From Roseiarcus sp963824475 (GTDB lineage Bacteria > Pseudomonadota > Alphaproteobacteria > Rhizobiales > Beijerinckiaceae), in the NCBI GenBank assembly GCA_963824475.1, contig CAWGPR010000009.1, positions 1 through 64,000 of the forward strand: 64,000 nt of DNA, in the 5' to 3' direction. The notes beneath the pieces are model-generated. The model had not been told where the DNA came from and made no database searches. It saw only the letters and a list, made by a program, of their open reading frames with translations. Every line of letters begins with the position of its first letter. Positions within the stretch are counted from its first letter, which is position 1. Below, in pieces: positions 56,918 to 64,000 of the stretch. Position numbers and translations under genes: made by a program.

Positions 56918-57639
56918 GGCCGACGATGAGCGCCGTCGCCGAGCCCCGCCGCACCGCTGCCGCCAAAAAGGTCAGAGAGTCGATCTACGTTTGGGAATTG
57001 CCGGTGAGGCTGACGCACTGGGTGCTGTTTTTCTCGATCCTTATCCTGTCCGGCACCGGCTACTATATCGGTCATCCCTTCATCAGCGTTCCCGGTCCGG
57101 CGAGAGATCATTTCGTGATGGGGACGGCGCGCGCCATTCATCTTTATACCGCGATTGCGTTCACGCTGGCGGTGCTGGTCCGCATCTATTGGATGTTCGC
57201 CGGCAATCGCTACGCCCGGCTGACTGAGCTTATCCCGTTGTCGCGCCAGCGCTGGCGCAGTTTATGGGATTCCTGTTTGTTCTTTTGGTTTGTCAGGCGC
57301 CGTCCCGAGACTTACCCAGGGCATGACGGCCTCGCCGGCGCCACCTACGGCCTCCTTTTCGCGATTTACCTGGTGCTGATTGCGACCGGCCTTGTAATGT
57401 ATACGGTCTATGCGCCGGTCAATTCGCCATTTCAATTCTTCCGGATTCTGGAGCCGGTCTTCGGCGGTTTGCAGGTGGCGCGATTGATCCACCATATCTG
57501 CATGTGGGTGGTGCTGATCGCGGCAGTTATCCATATTTATTCTGTGTACCTTTGGGCGTTTGTCGAAAACGCCGGAGAGGTCGACTCGATCTTCACCGGC
57601 TACAAATTCTGGCCCAAGCGGAAAACTGCCGCCTCGTGA
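56914..57639 (+). CDS. hyaC: Hydrogenase cytochrome b subunit
   Basis: The product has 241 residues and four membrane helices. Candidate heme-ligand His residues are in LPVRLTHWVLFF, ARAIHLYTAIAF, RLIHHICMWVVL and AAVIHIYSVYLW. This is the HyaC/HupC di-heme cytochrome that passes electrons from the small subunit to quinone. The ATG overlaps the large-subunit stop. An in-frame ATG at 56926 is a possible alternative. Confidence 0.93.
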   Translation: MRPTMSAVAEPRRTAAAKKVRESIYVWELPVRLTHWVLFFSILILSGTGYYIGHPFISVPGPARDHFVMGTARAIHLYTAIAFTLAVLVRIYWMFAGNRYARLTELIPLSRQRWRSLWDSCLFFWFVRRRPETYPGHDGLAGATYGLLFAIYLVLIATGLVMYTVYAPVNSPFQFFRILEPVFGGLQVARLIHHICMWVVLIAAVIHIYSVYLWAFVENAGEVDSIFTGYKFWPKRKTAAS

Positions 57640-58208
57640 GCAGCGAAGCCAAGCGAGAGGCCGCAAGAAAGAACATTGGCGTTCTCGTTCTTGGACTGGG
57701 CAACGTGCTGCTCGGCGATGATGGGCTCGGCGCCGCCGCGGTCGCCCGAATCGAGCGCGACTACCGCACCCCGCCGGGCGTCCGCATCGAAGACGGCGGC
57801 ACGCTTGGACTGTCGTTGCTGGATATAATAGCTGATTCGAACCGTGTGATCTTGGTCGATGCGGTGCGGGCCGACGCGCCGGCGGGAACGCTGATCCGGC
57901 TGGACGGGGCGGATGTCGCCGATGCGGTATCGAATCGCTTGTCGCCCCACCAGGTCGGCGTAGCGGATCTGCTTGGCGCAGCGCGGTTGATCGACTGCTA
58001 CCCATCCGCGGTCACGCTGCTCGGGCTCGTGCCGGATTCCATCGACCTGGCGGTGGTTCGCTCAAATGCCGTCGACAACGGGCTCGATGGGCTTGTCGCG
58101 GCCATTGTCGGCGAGGTGCAAAGCCTTGGTTACAGAATGGTTCGAGAACCGCAAGCCGCAGGCCAGCGTCGCCCTATTCACAATCTCACTCGCCATTTCG
58201 GGATGTAA
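57636..58208 (+). CDS. hyaD: Hydrogenase maturation endopeptidase (HyaD/HupD family)
   Basis: The product has 190 residues from the GTG at 57636, which overlaps the cytochrome b stop. Conserved residues: VLGLGNVLLGDDGLGAAAV (Asp/Glu nickel-sensing region), GGTLGLSLLDIIADSNRVIL with VDAVRA, and LSPHQVGVADLL with the conserved His. It trims the C-terminus of the large subunit after nickel insertion. The C-terminal 20 residues overlap the next gene in another frame. Confidence 0.93.
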   Translation: MSSEAKREAARKNIGVLVLGLGNVLLGDDGLGAAAVARIERDYRTPPGVRIEDGGTLGLSLLDIIADSNRVILVDAVRADAPAGTLIRLDGADVADAVSNRLSPHQVGVADLLGAARLIDCYPSAVTLLGLVPDSIDLAVVRSNAVDNGLDGLVAAIVGEVQSLGYRMVREPQAAGQRRPIHNLTRHFGM

Positions 58209-58524
58209 CGCCGGGGTACCCAGCGCGCCTGCCGGACTGATGTCATCGCACGAGGCCCGGCAAGCCGGCGGCGTCATTTTCGTCGGCCATTGCGCCATCT
58301 GCCACGGCGCGAGTGGCGACGGCCGCGGCCAGCGGCGAGAAGGGATAAACCCGCCGCCAGCAAATCTGACATTGCCGCCATGGTCTGAATCGGCAAATGC
58401 GGGCCGGACTTTTGTGGCCATTCGAAATGGCGTGGCCGGAACCGCTATGCCATCATGGCCCATGCTCACCGATAAGCAGGTCTGGGAACTGGCGGCTTAT
58501 ATAACATCGCTTGGAGGCGGCTAG
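58126..58524 (+). CDS. Monoheme cytochrome c, probable lipoprotein
   Basis: The start is uncertain. A TTG at 58126 with GAGG nine bases before gives a signal peptide ending SLAISGC, a lipobox-like Cys. ATG 58087 or 58066 would lengthen it inside the hyaD gene. The mature part has VGHCAICHGASGDGRGQ and a Met candidate in VAGTAMPSWPMLTDKQVWEL, followed by LAAYITSLGGG, typical of class I cytochromes. It overlaps hyaD by about 80 bp. It may take electrons from hydrogenase or deliver them to the conduit. Confidence 0.75.
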   Translation: MVTEWFENRKPQASVALFTISLAISGCNAGVPSAPAGLMSSHEARQAGGVIFVGHCAICHGASGDGRGQRREGINPPPANLTLPPWSESANAGRTFVAIRNGVAGTAMPSWPMLTDKQVWELAAYITSLGGG

Positions 58525-58598
58525 ATCCGCCTGAGTTTTTGCGACAACGTTAGCCTTGAAAATCCCATGTAAAGGTTGATTCACCCCGGTAGCTCGCG

Positions 58599-59039
58599 AT
58601 GTCGGCCTTCACTGAGCGACAACATCTGCCATACGCCGCGCCGCAATTGTTCGATCTCGTGGCGAACGTCGAAGGATATCCGGAGTTCTTGCCTTGGGTG
58701 ATCGAGGCGCGCATTCTTCACCGCAAGGGTCACACAATCGCGGTCGACATGACGGTTGAGGTCGGGCCGCTCCGCAAGCGGTTCTCAACCATCGCGACGC
58801 TCGATCGGCCGCATCGGATCGACATCCGCAGCGGCGATTCGATGTTCGATCGCTTTGAACAGCGCTGGACCTTCGGGCGTGCCGCCGAGGGCGGTACGAA
58901 CGTCGAATATCACGTTGATTTTAAATTCCGATCGCGCGTGTTGCAAACGCTCATGGGGGCATCATTCACCGATAAAGCGGTCGCGACCATGTCGGCCTTT
59001 AAACACCGAGCGCATCGGCTTTACGGTGCGCCGTCCTGA
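58599..59039 (+). CDS. COQ10/START-domain protein (RatA-like family)
   Basis: The product has 146 residues. The YAAPQLFDLVANVEGYPEFL, PWVIEARILHRKG and SMFDRFEQRWTF pattern, then YHVDFKFRSRVLQTLMGASF, matches the COQ10/RatA family. These small helix-grip proteins bind ubiquinone and support respiratory electron transfer. Location between two cytochrome genes agrees with a quinone-related role. It appears intact. Confidence 0.85.
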   Translation: MSAFTERQHLPYAAPQLFDLVANVEGYPEFLPWVIEARILHRKGHTIAVDMTVEVGPLRKRFSTIATLDRPHRIDIRSGDSMFDRFEQRWTFGRAAEGGTNVEYHVDFKFRSRVLQTLMGASFTDKAVATMSAFKHRAHRLYGAPS

Positions 59040-59324
59040 GCAAGATCGGACCGGCGAGCCACGCAAGGGCGCCTCCGAATTTTTCGGGTGCGCATTGCGT
59101 GGGGATTGCTGACGCACGGACGACATGACCCCCCGGCGCGCGCTTCGGGTTAAGGCGCCGGCCGCGCTCCCCACGCCGACGGGGGCCGACGTCGACGCAC
59201 GCAATCGACAGCCAGCCAAAAAAGCCCGCTGCATTGAATCGCGCGGAGACACTATTGTCGCACGGGATCGCGCCCTGGGATGGATGTGGACGGACGCGGT
59301 CCGGCCGACAGGCGAGTCTTGGCA

Positions 59325-59870
59325 ATGCAGCTCAATCGTTGGCTATTCGTCGCCCTATTGATTGTCGCCGCCTTGGTCGGCGCGGGCGGCGTCATCGCCA
59401 GCGTCGCGGTCAACCGCTACACGTCGACCGACGCCTTTTGCACGTCCTGCCACACGATGGCTCTTCAAGCCGATAATGCTTATTTCCAACACTCGGCGCA
59501 TCGCAGCAACGCCGAAGGCGTGCGGCCGAGCTGCGGCGACTGCCACATCCCAAGGAACAACTGGTTCATCGAGACCTACACGCATGTGACGTCGGGCGCA
59601 AAGGATGTGTTCGTGGAATCCACGCATAACTTCAGCGATCCCGAAGTCTGGGAGGCGCGCCGGATCGAGCTCGAGCCGGAAGTTCGCGCCGAAATGCACG
59701 CCCAGGACAGCATCACCTGCCGCAGCTGCCATGACGCGAGCGCAATCATGTCGACGAGCGACGCAGGGCGTCAGGCCCACGCGCTGCTGCGCCAGGGCGT
59801 CGCCACCTGCGTCGATTGCCATACCAATATCGTGCATCCCCCGACGACGCCACGCGCTGAGACGAAGTGA
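59325..59870 (+). CDS. NapC/NirT/CymA-family tetraheme cytochrome c
   Basis: The product has 181 residues from MQLNRWLFVALLIVAALVGA; the ATG at 59325 is preferred to 59280 because it starts the membrane anchor. Four heme motifs follow: CTSCH, CGDCH, CRSCH and CVDCH, with the NapC signature CHIPRNNWFIETYTH. Such proteins oxidise quinol and hand electrons to periplasmic cytochromes, as CymA does for MtrA. It could therefore connect the quinone pool to the decaheme conduit; this is inferred from family and context. Confidence 0.88.
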   Translation: MQLNRWLFVALLIVAALVGAGGVIASVAVNRYTSTDAFCTSCHTMALQADNAYFQHSAHRSNAEGVRPSCGDCHIPRNNWFIETYTHVTSGAKDVFVESTHNFSDPEVWEARRIELEPEVRAEMHAQDSITCRSCHDASAIMSTSDAGRQAHALLRQGVATCVDCHTNIVHPPTTPRAETK

Positions 59871-60101
59871 ACGACGTCCTAAAGACGGGGCAACACACGG
59901 TCTTCTGCGCATGGCGTCGCTTCGGCGGTACCGTTTTGCGCCGTCGCGCTTGATGTGGTTGGCTGCCTGATACCCCGCATCGTCGCGTCGCCTGGTGCCG
60001 CGGGCTGGCGCGGGGGTTAGTGACAGCTACCGTATCATCGAAGTCTGTGTGCGCGAGCGGCCCGAAGCGTCGAACAGTTTATGTGTGGGAAGCAGTCAGG
60101 C

Positions 60102-61102
60102 ATGACCGTAAAGCCCAACTTGTGGTGGGGAGCTTACTGGCTTTTACAAGCCTGACGTTCAAAACGTTTCGAGGCTGGACCGTGTATCGCTTTTTCTTTA
60201 TGCCGCACGCAGCGTCATCCTTGTCATTTCCGCCCAGGCCGCCATCATTGCCGGTCTGTTGGCCGCCGGCGTCGGCCTTTTCGAATGGGGCAATTTTATT
60301 GCAGTGCTGGCCGGCTTTGTCGTCGCCCATATGATCAGCAACCTCAGCAATGATTACTTCGGGTTCAGGCGCGGGCACGACACCCCAAACTCGCCCCGGA
60401 TGCGCTACACCGTGCATCCGTTCTCGAGCGGGATATTGGACAGTCGCACGCTGCTCACAGGGCTTGCGCTGCTGGCGGTCATCGGCCTCGGCATTACAAC
60501 ATACTTTGTCCCCGAGCGCGGTTGGATGGCGGCCACATTCGCCGTGGCCGGCGTCTCGCTCTTGTTTCTGTATGACGCCGCTCCAACGCCGCTGAAAAGC
60601 ATCGGCCTCGGTGAATTCGCGGTGCTGCTAGTGTGGGGACCGCTGATGGTCGGCGGCGGTTTCGCCATGACTACCGGTCAGCTGTCGGCCAACGCGATGT
60701 TTGCCTCGCTTCCCTACGGTTTGGGCGTCATGACCATTCTAACCGGCAAGCACATTGATCAAATGGATTTTGATTCTCGCAGAGGGATCCACACTCTCCC
60801 CGTGCTGATCGGAGAACCCGCCGCACGCGCGTTGAACATCGCCGCGATCGCCGCGGTCTATGCTGTCATCGCAATCCTGATCGGGCTTGGACGGCTCACT
60901 CGCGGCGGCGAGCATCCTCGCAGCCCCCCGCGCTGTCCACGCGATAATGATCATGGGGCGACCGCGACCCGCAGCGCCGCCGGATGGCTACGTCGGTTGG
61001 CCGCTTTGGTATCACCGCGCCTGTCTTCAGCACCAGCGCATTCTGGGCTGGGCATATATCGGCGGATTGGCCGTTGGCGCAATCTGGCATCGCCTAGCGT
61101 GA
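60102..61102 (+). pseudogene. UbiA-family prenyltransferase, frameshifted at both ends
   Basis: The central frame (about 60150-60890) reads LFLYAARSVILVISAQAAII, MISNLSNDYFGFRRGHDTPN and TGKHIDQMDFDSRRGIHTLP, a paralogue of the protein at 33742. No start codon exists in this frame, and the probable start MTVKPNLWWGAYW at 60102 is in another. Near 60895 the frame shifts again, and the true C-terminus (LAAASILAAPRAVHAI, then GYVGWPLWYHRACLQ, ending AIWHRLA) stops at 61102. At least two indels are present. The first Asp motif is NDYFG, lacking the second Asp of NDxxD. Confidence 0.7.
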
Positions 61103-61187
61103 CTCGAAGGAGGAATCCGCGCCCATTTGACTCGGGTTTTCATCTGAACGCCTGAGCGGAGAGTCAGTGGTCCTATTTGTGAATTCT

Positions 61188-61207
61188 CCACCGCCTAAAG
61201 GCGGTGG
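61188..61207. repeat. Strong hairpin, possible IS200/IS605-type end
   Basis: CCACCGCC-TAAA-GGCGGTGG is a perfect 8-bp stem, followed 29 bp later by TCCGCC-CTTC-GGCGGA. Such GC hairpins next to GGCTTCGGGTT resemble subterminal hairpins of IS200/IS605 elements, but no tnpA or tnpB is present. Confidence 0.4.
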
Positions 61208-61329
61208 CTTCGGGTTACGGCTCAAAGCCGGATCGGTCCGCCCTTCGGCGGACTGAACTGGACCCCATTCGTGGGACCAAGGGTCGTTGAATTTAAGGTG
61301 TAATCTCGCCTGCCGTTGTCCTTCAAGTA

Positions 61330-62093
61330 TCAAGCCGCTTCTTGCTGCTTCTGCTGTGGGTATGTGGGCAACGCGTTTGCGTTGTCCAAGCGAAGCGGCA
61401 TATCCACAGCCCTTGCCGCCGCCTCGATTTTGTCCATGCCGGCGCGCCACACCGCCATCGGCATCTGGTTGTTCATCGCCTGGTGAGGGCGCCGAAAATT
61501 GTAGAAGTTCATCCAGGAACTGATGCCGGTCCGCGCCTCGCAGCCATCGGCGTAGGCTTTCAGATGCACTTCTTCGTACTTGATCGAGCGCCACAGCCGT
61601 TCGATGAAAATGTTGTCCATGAAGCGGCCGCGTCCGTCCATCGAAATCACGACGCCGGCCGTCATAAGCTTGCTGGTGAAAGCCTCGGCGGTGAAAGTGG
61701 AGCCCTGATCGGTATTGAAAATCCGCGGCTTTCCGAACCGCAGCAGCGCCTCCTCCAGCGCCGCCGCGCAGAAGCTCGCATCGTTGGTGTTCGACAGCCG
61801 CCATGCCAGAACCGCCCGGCTGGCCCAGTCGATGATCGCCACCAGATAGAGGAAGCCGCACGCCATCGGGACGTAGGTCACGTCGGCCGCCCACACGTGG
61901 TTCGGCTCGACAATCTTCAGGCCGCGCAGCAGGTAGGGGTATATCTTGTGCCCGGGCGCGGCTTTGCTCATGCCGGGGCGCGGAACCAGCGCCTCGATCC
62001 CCATCACCCGCATCAGCCGCCGCACTCGCTTGCGGTTGACCCCACGGCCTTCCTTGTTGAGTTCGAAGGTCATTCGCCGCGAGCCGTAGAGCT
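61330..62093 (-). pseudogene. IS3-family transposase OrfB, 5'-truncated by an IS256 insertion
   Basis: YGSRRMTFELNKEGRGVNRK begins mid-protein. The DDE core is intact: HVWAADVTYVPMACGFLYLV, IFNTDQGSTFTAEAFTSKLM, DNIFIERLWRSIKYEEVHLK. It ends at 61330. The helix-turn-helix part and OrfA are missing on the 5' side, where IS256-type sequence begins near 62094. Confidence 0.8.
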
Positions 62094-62120
62094 ATGGGGA
62101 AAAATCGGTGACGGCGTGAA

Positions 62121-62182
62121 TCAAGCGGCGGATTTGATTTCGGCGACAGCTTCGATTCCGTCTTTGAATTTTATACCGTTGA
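62121..62182 (-). pseudogene. IS256-family transposase, C-terminal piece
   Basis: Minus-strand codons give VNGIKFKDGIEAVAEIKSAA and a stop at 62121-62123. They rejoin in frame with the transposase piece at 63601 onward when the inserted element and one CCGTTGA copy are removed. Confidence 0.8.
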
Positions 62183-62198
62183 GCCTCTTGCAAATAGA

Positions 62199-62228
62199 TT
62201 GACGAATTCAGTCGGGTAAGGCTATAGT
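62199..62228 (+). promoter_or_regulatory. Candidate promoter of the inner IS
   Basis: TTGACG (62199-62204) and TATAGT (62223-62228) are separated by 18 bp, about 115 bp ahead of the transposase ATG. Confidence 0.5.
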
Positions 62229-62341
62229 ATTTAGAGCGGTTGTTATCGTTGTCAAGTAGGATAGTGAAATATATTTAGATTGTTGTTCAGGTGTGGCGCT
62301 GTTATCGTAGAAACCGATTCGCTTCAGCCGTGGCTGTAGAC

Positions 62342-63535
62342 ATGACAGACGACCCTCTCGACGCGATGAAGGCTCGCTGGAGCTACATCCAGGGCTTTTT
62401 GTTCCCTTGGATGCGCGAGGACAACGATCCGATCACCGAAGCGTTGGGCCGTCTCGTCACCACGCTCGACGTGATCGGCCTCGAAGCGTTCGTTCCTGAG
62501 CCGCCCAGGGGGCCGGGCCGGCCGCCCGAGGACCGCCGCGCCCTCGCCCGAGCTTTCGTGGCCAAGGCGGTCCTGGGCGTTCCCACCACCAGCGCCCTGA
62601 TCGAGCGCCTCGACGTCGACAAGTCCCTGCGTCGCATCCTCGGCTGGGAGCGACGCTCGCAAGTGCCTTCCGAAGCCACGTTTTCCCGGGCGTTCGCCGA
62701 ATTCGCGCGCGGCGCGCTGCCAGACAAGATCCACGCCGCGCTGATCGAGCGTGCGCTCGGGGGACGCATCATCGGGGCGATCGCGCGCGACGCCACCGAG
62801 ATCGAAGCGCGCGAGAAGCCGGTCCAGAACACGGCCAACGACGGCAAAGACGATCCCCCGGCGCCCGATAATCCCGCGCCGCCGCGCAAGCGCGGACGTC
62901 CACGCAAGGGCGAACAGCGTCCGAGGCCGGAGCCGACGCGTCTCAAGCGGCAGGTCACGCAGAACCTCAGCCAGATGCTCGCCGACCTGCCCACCGCCTG
63001 CGACGTCGGCTGCAAGAAAAACAGCAAGGGCTACAAAGAGACCTGGACCGGGTACAAACTCCACATCGACGTGGCCTGCGGCCAAATCCCAGTCTCCTGC
63101 GTGCTGACCTCGGCCTCCGTCCACGACAGCCAGGCCGCCATTCCCTTGATGACCATGACGAGCGCCCGCGTCGCCTATCTCTACGATCTCATGGACGCCG
63201 CCTACGACGCCGCCGCGATCCACGACCAGAGCCGGACGCTGGGCCACGCTCCTATCGTCGACCGCAACTTTCGCGCCGACCACCAAGCCAAGGCCGAATG
63301 GGGCCGCGAAGTCGAGCGCCTGAAGCTCATCCACAGGCCCGACTTCGACGACCTGATCTACGATTTCCGCACCATGGCCGAACGCGTCAACGCCCGTCTG
63401 AAAGACGAGTTCGGCGCCAGATTTCTCCGCGTCCGCGGCGCACTCAAGGTCAAATGCCATCTCATGTTCGGCATCGTCGCCCTCGCCGTCGATCAGATCA
63501 TCCGTGTCGTCGACTACAGGACCGCCCCTGCCTGA
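62342..63535 (+). CDS. Transposase, DDE_Tnp_1 type (IS5/IS1182-like)
   Basis: The product has 397 residues from MTDDPLDAMKARWSYIQGFL. It has an N-terminal DUF772-like part (PEDRRALARAFVAKAVLGVP, LIERLDVDKSLRRILGW), a basic linker, then IGAIARDATEIEAREKP (first Asp), LYDLMDAAYDAAAIHDQSRT and the Glu region YDFRTMAERVNARLKDEFG. The in-frame upstream ATG at 62291 lies in the AT-rich leader and is less likely. It appears intact. Confidence 0.85.
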   Translation: MTDDPLDAMKARWSYIQGFLFPWMREDNDPITEALGRLVTTLDVIGLEAFVPEPPRGPGRPPEDRRALARAFVAKAVLGVPTTSALIERLDVDKSLRRILGWERRSQVPSEATFSRAFAEFARGALPDKIHAALIERALGGRIIGAIARDATEIEAREKPVQNTANDGKDDPPAPDNPAPPRKRGRPRKGEQRPRPEPTRLKRQVTQNLSQMLADLPTACDVGCKKNSKGYKETWTGYKLHIDVACGQIPVSCVLTSASVHDSQAAIPLMTMTSARVAYLYDLMDAAYDAAAIHDQSRTLGHAPIVDRNFRADHQAKAEWGREVERLKLIHRPDFDDLIYDFRTMAERVNARLKDEFGARFLRVRGALKVKCHLMFGIVALAVDQIIRVVDYRTAPA

Positions 63536-63578
63536 CCCAGCTAGGTGCACCCGCCCGGCGCAGGAAAATTCACCTCGC

Positions 63579-64000
63579 TCAAGGGATTATGCAAGAAGCT
63601 CCGTTGACGACTTTTGGCAACTGGTTTTGACCTTGCAATCGTCGCCAGGTCTTGGACGCGGCCATCACCAGTTTGAACACCATGAGACGCGCGGTGTCCT
63701 GCGACAGCGCGCCCTTCATGCGGACGGTGCGATGCCTCACTGTCGCGAACACGTTCTCGATCGGGTTCGAAGTTCGCAAGTGGTCCCAATGATCGGCGGG
63801 AAGGTCGAAGAACATCAGCAGCGTCTGACGATCCTTGATCAGGCATTCGACGGCCTTGTCGTATTTGGGCGCGTATTTCTCGGCGAAGGTCGTCATCGCC
63901 GCTTCCGCCGCGCCCCGGTTCGGAGACAGCCAGATCTCGCGCAGATCCTTATGCGCGCTGGGTTGCATCGACTTCGGGAGCTTGTCTAGCACGTTCAATG
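63579..64000 (-). pseudogene. IS256-family transposase, interrupted, running off the window
   Basis: KYAPKYDKAVECLIKDRQTL, DHLRTSNPIENVFATVRHRT and LMVFKLVMAASKTWRRLQGQ form the C-terminal third of an IS256-type transposase, including the catalytic Glu in PIENVFA. After LPKVVNG the inner IS begins and adds ASCIIP and a stop. The 5' part lies beyond 64000. Confidence 0.85.

Larger units (their letters stand above)
62183..63600 (+). mobile_element. DDE-transposase IS element inserted in an IS256 copy
   Basis: The target repeat CCGTTGA occurs at 62176-62182 and 63601-63607. The inward termini are GCCTCTTGCAAATAG and (after one base) GCTTCTTGCATAAT, imperfect inverted repeats. The left 150 bp is markedly AT-rich compared with the surroundings. 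Confidence 0.8.

Noticed and set aside
60760..60775. TTGATCAAAT as an FNR-like site
   Set aside because: It does not fit TTGAT-N4-ATCAA and lies inside the prenyltransferase coding sequence at a conserved KHIDQM motif.

Overview
The window looks like a high-GC alphaproteobacterial (probably Hyphomicrobiales) chromosome segment or megaplasmid. This is inferred from the hyp/hydrogenase genes, the plasmid/ICE backbone families and the PioAB-type electron conduit. No rRNA, tRNA or CRISPR array was recognised.

Positions 1-24.3 kb hold a decayed plasmid or integrative-conjugative backbone. It contains a ParB-family gene, a methylase/strawberry-notch helicase, a toprim protein, DUF2493, DUF736, an XRE regulator, DUF2285/DUF6499 proteins, an excisionase-like HTH, repA with iterons, parA, a ribbon-helix-helix protein, DUF2840, an S26/TraF peptidase, a lytic transglycosylase and a DUF3363 relaxase. 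Many of these carry single-base frameshifts. A 5.0-kb recombinase-in-trio (RIT) element lies at 10654-15657. Its three tyrosine recombinases sit between 785-bp near-identical inverted arms, each carrying an intact DUF736 gene, and it splits a third DUF736 gene. A structured-looking leader recurs upstream of these DUF736 genes and of the DUF2493 gene. From 24.3 to 26.4 kb there are only transposase and terminase remnants.

Positions 26.4-33.3 kb carry the [NiFe]-hydrogenase maturation operon hypF-hypC-(SIS gene)-hypD-hypE-hypA-hypB. hypC is frameshifted. Positions 33.7-45 kb mix UbiA/MenA-type prenyltransferases, a CBS gene cut by an IS, and a wrecked lactate-utilisation locus (lldP, D-lactate dehydrogenase, lutA, lutB, lutC) with deletions, in-frame stops and three IS elements, one nested inside another.

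Positions 45-53.5 kb, on the minus strand, encode an outer-membrane electron conduit: a decaheme MtrA/PioA-type cytochrome with an unusual repeat-rich N-terminal extension, an MtrB/PioB porin, a four-domain cytochrome c, a cytochrome with membrane segments (frameshifted), small monoheme cytochromes and a second, intact HypC. Divergently, 54.1-59.9 kb encodes a membrane-bound [NiFe] hydrogenase (small subunit, large subunit, cytochrome b, maturation protease), a lipoprotein-like cytochrome c, a COQ10/START protein and a NapC/CymA-type tetraheme quinol dehydrogenase. A perfect FNR/FixK box lies in the divergent intergenic region. Together these genes could connect H2, the quinone pool and an extracellular electron donor or acceptor; this link is inferred from gene content. 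The right end (60-64 kb) has a frameshifted prenyltransferase and a three-level IS nest.
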